From HGM04593 sp045644465 (GTDB taxonomy: Bacteria; Bacteroidota; Bacteroidia; Bacteroidales; Bacteroidaceae), in NCBI GenBank assembly GCA_045644465.1, contig JAZRGV010000016.1:1-5206 (forward strand): a DNA stretch of 5,206 bases, given 5' to 3'. Made by a program: the position numbers and the translations under genes. Positions 5,108-5,206 of this stretch are shown here, piece after piece (within the stretch, counting starts at the first letter, position 1; the number at the start of each line of letters is the position of its first letter). Below the pieces are notes generated by a model that was not told the DNA's origin, searched no databases, and worked only from the letters and a program-made list of their open reading frames with translations.

Positions 5108-5206
5108 TTATTGGTAAAGAGTTCGGTATTGCACCGGACTCTTTCCTTTTAGTCTCAGCTTTATCCTATCATTATTGTAGTAATGGATATACTTCTTCAG
5201 TTCTTG
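5108..5206 (-). CDS. IS3-family transposase OrfB, C-terminal end (partial)
   Basis: The last 32 codons of a DDE transposase, read in from the window edge without interruption and ending at TAA (5108-5110). The peptide begins QELKKYIHYYNNDRIKLRLK and ends GKSPVQYRTLYQ. The Y-I-x-x-Y-N-x-x-R-x-x-x-x-L-x-G-x-(S/T)-P-x-x-(Y/F) pattern is the well-known C-terminal signature of the IS3-family integrase core, downstream of the catalytic glutamate. In this family OrfB is normally made by -1 frameshifting from OrfA; neither that site nor the DDE residues are in the window. No disabling mutation is visible in this piece, so activity cannot be judged. Confidence 0.93.
   Translation of the reverse strand, partial: QELKKYIHYYNNDRIKLRLKGKSPVQYRTLYQ
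5116..5150 (+). terminator. Terminator-like hairpin inside the IS end, facing inward
   Basis: On the plus strand, AAAGAGTTCGG (5116-5126) pairs with CCGGACTCTTT (5134-5144) over 11 positions with one U-G wobble. The loop is 7 nt and is followed by CCTTTT. It overlaps the last codons of the transposase on the opposite strand. It could stop transcripts entering the element from outside, including those from the secreted-protein gene at 4481-5044. Confidence 0.55.

Larger units (their letters stand above)
5068..5206 (-). mobile_element. IS3-family insertion sequence, transposase-distal end (partial)
   Basis: The terminal inverted repeat appears to start at TGATCTGACCCC (5068) and continue AAAAAGTTGGAC to 5091. 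A TG end followed by GACCCCAAAAAGTTGGAC is typical of many IS3-family (IS150-like group) elements. Inside it, on the minus strand, is the end of an OrfB transposase. The rest of the element, the other inverted repeat and the target duplication lie beyond 5206, so the exact boundary (5068 rather than, say, 5073) is inferred. The element is oriented with its transposase reading toward the secreted-protein gene. Confidence 0.85.

Noticed and set aside
5101..5112. 12-bp AT-only palindrome AATAAATTTATT over the transposase stop
   Set aside because: Short and purely A/T, so likely chance in this composition. The neighbouring hairpin at 5116-5144 is the meaningful structure.

Overview
The window looks like chromosomal DNA from a member of the Bacteroidota, probably the order Bacteroidales. 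Four things point there. The glutamine synthetase is the large type III enzyme. Two upstream regions carry the Bacteroidota -33/-7 promoter pattern (TTTG, 19 nt, TAnnTTTG). Start codons are preceded by A/T-rich sequence rather than Shine-Dalgarno sites. Coding DNA of moderate GC alternates with very AT-rich intergenic DNA. The genus cannot be fixed from this sequence.

Layout. Positions 1-141 hold two exact 54-bp direct repeats, each containing a perfect 20-bp palindrome, just upstream of leuB (161-1228, +; 3-isopropylmalate dehydrogenase). leuB ends at a strong, nearly symmetrical hairpin (1231-1262). Facing it is glnN (1377-3560, -; type III glutamine synthetase), with its own promoter at about 3642-3672. 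A 393-bp AT-rich gap follows. Next come a small DUF454/YbaN-type membrane protein gene (3954-4316, -) with its own promoter at 4336-4366, and a divergent gene for a secreted DUF4488-like protein (4481-5044, +). The right edge enters an IS3-family insertion sequence: its terminal inverted repeat starts near 5068, and the last 32 codons of its transposase run off the window on the minus strand (5108-5206).

Function. leuB (leucine synthesis) and glnN (ammonium assimilation into glutamine) are core nitrogen and amino-acid metabolism genes. They are convergent and share only a terminator region, so no common operon is implied. The DUF454 gene and the secreted-protein gene are separate, apparently singly transcribed units of unknown role.

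Nothing here amounts to a new multi-gene system. The points most worth a second look are small: the in-frame palindromic repeat that can mislead the leuB start call, a Gln at the usual NAD-contacting Asp position of LeuB, an inward-facing terminator-like hairpin inside the transposase C-terminal codons, and signs that the insertion sequence split the terminator of the secreted-protein gene.
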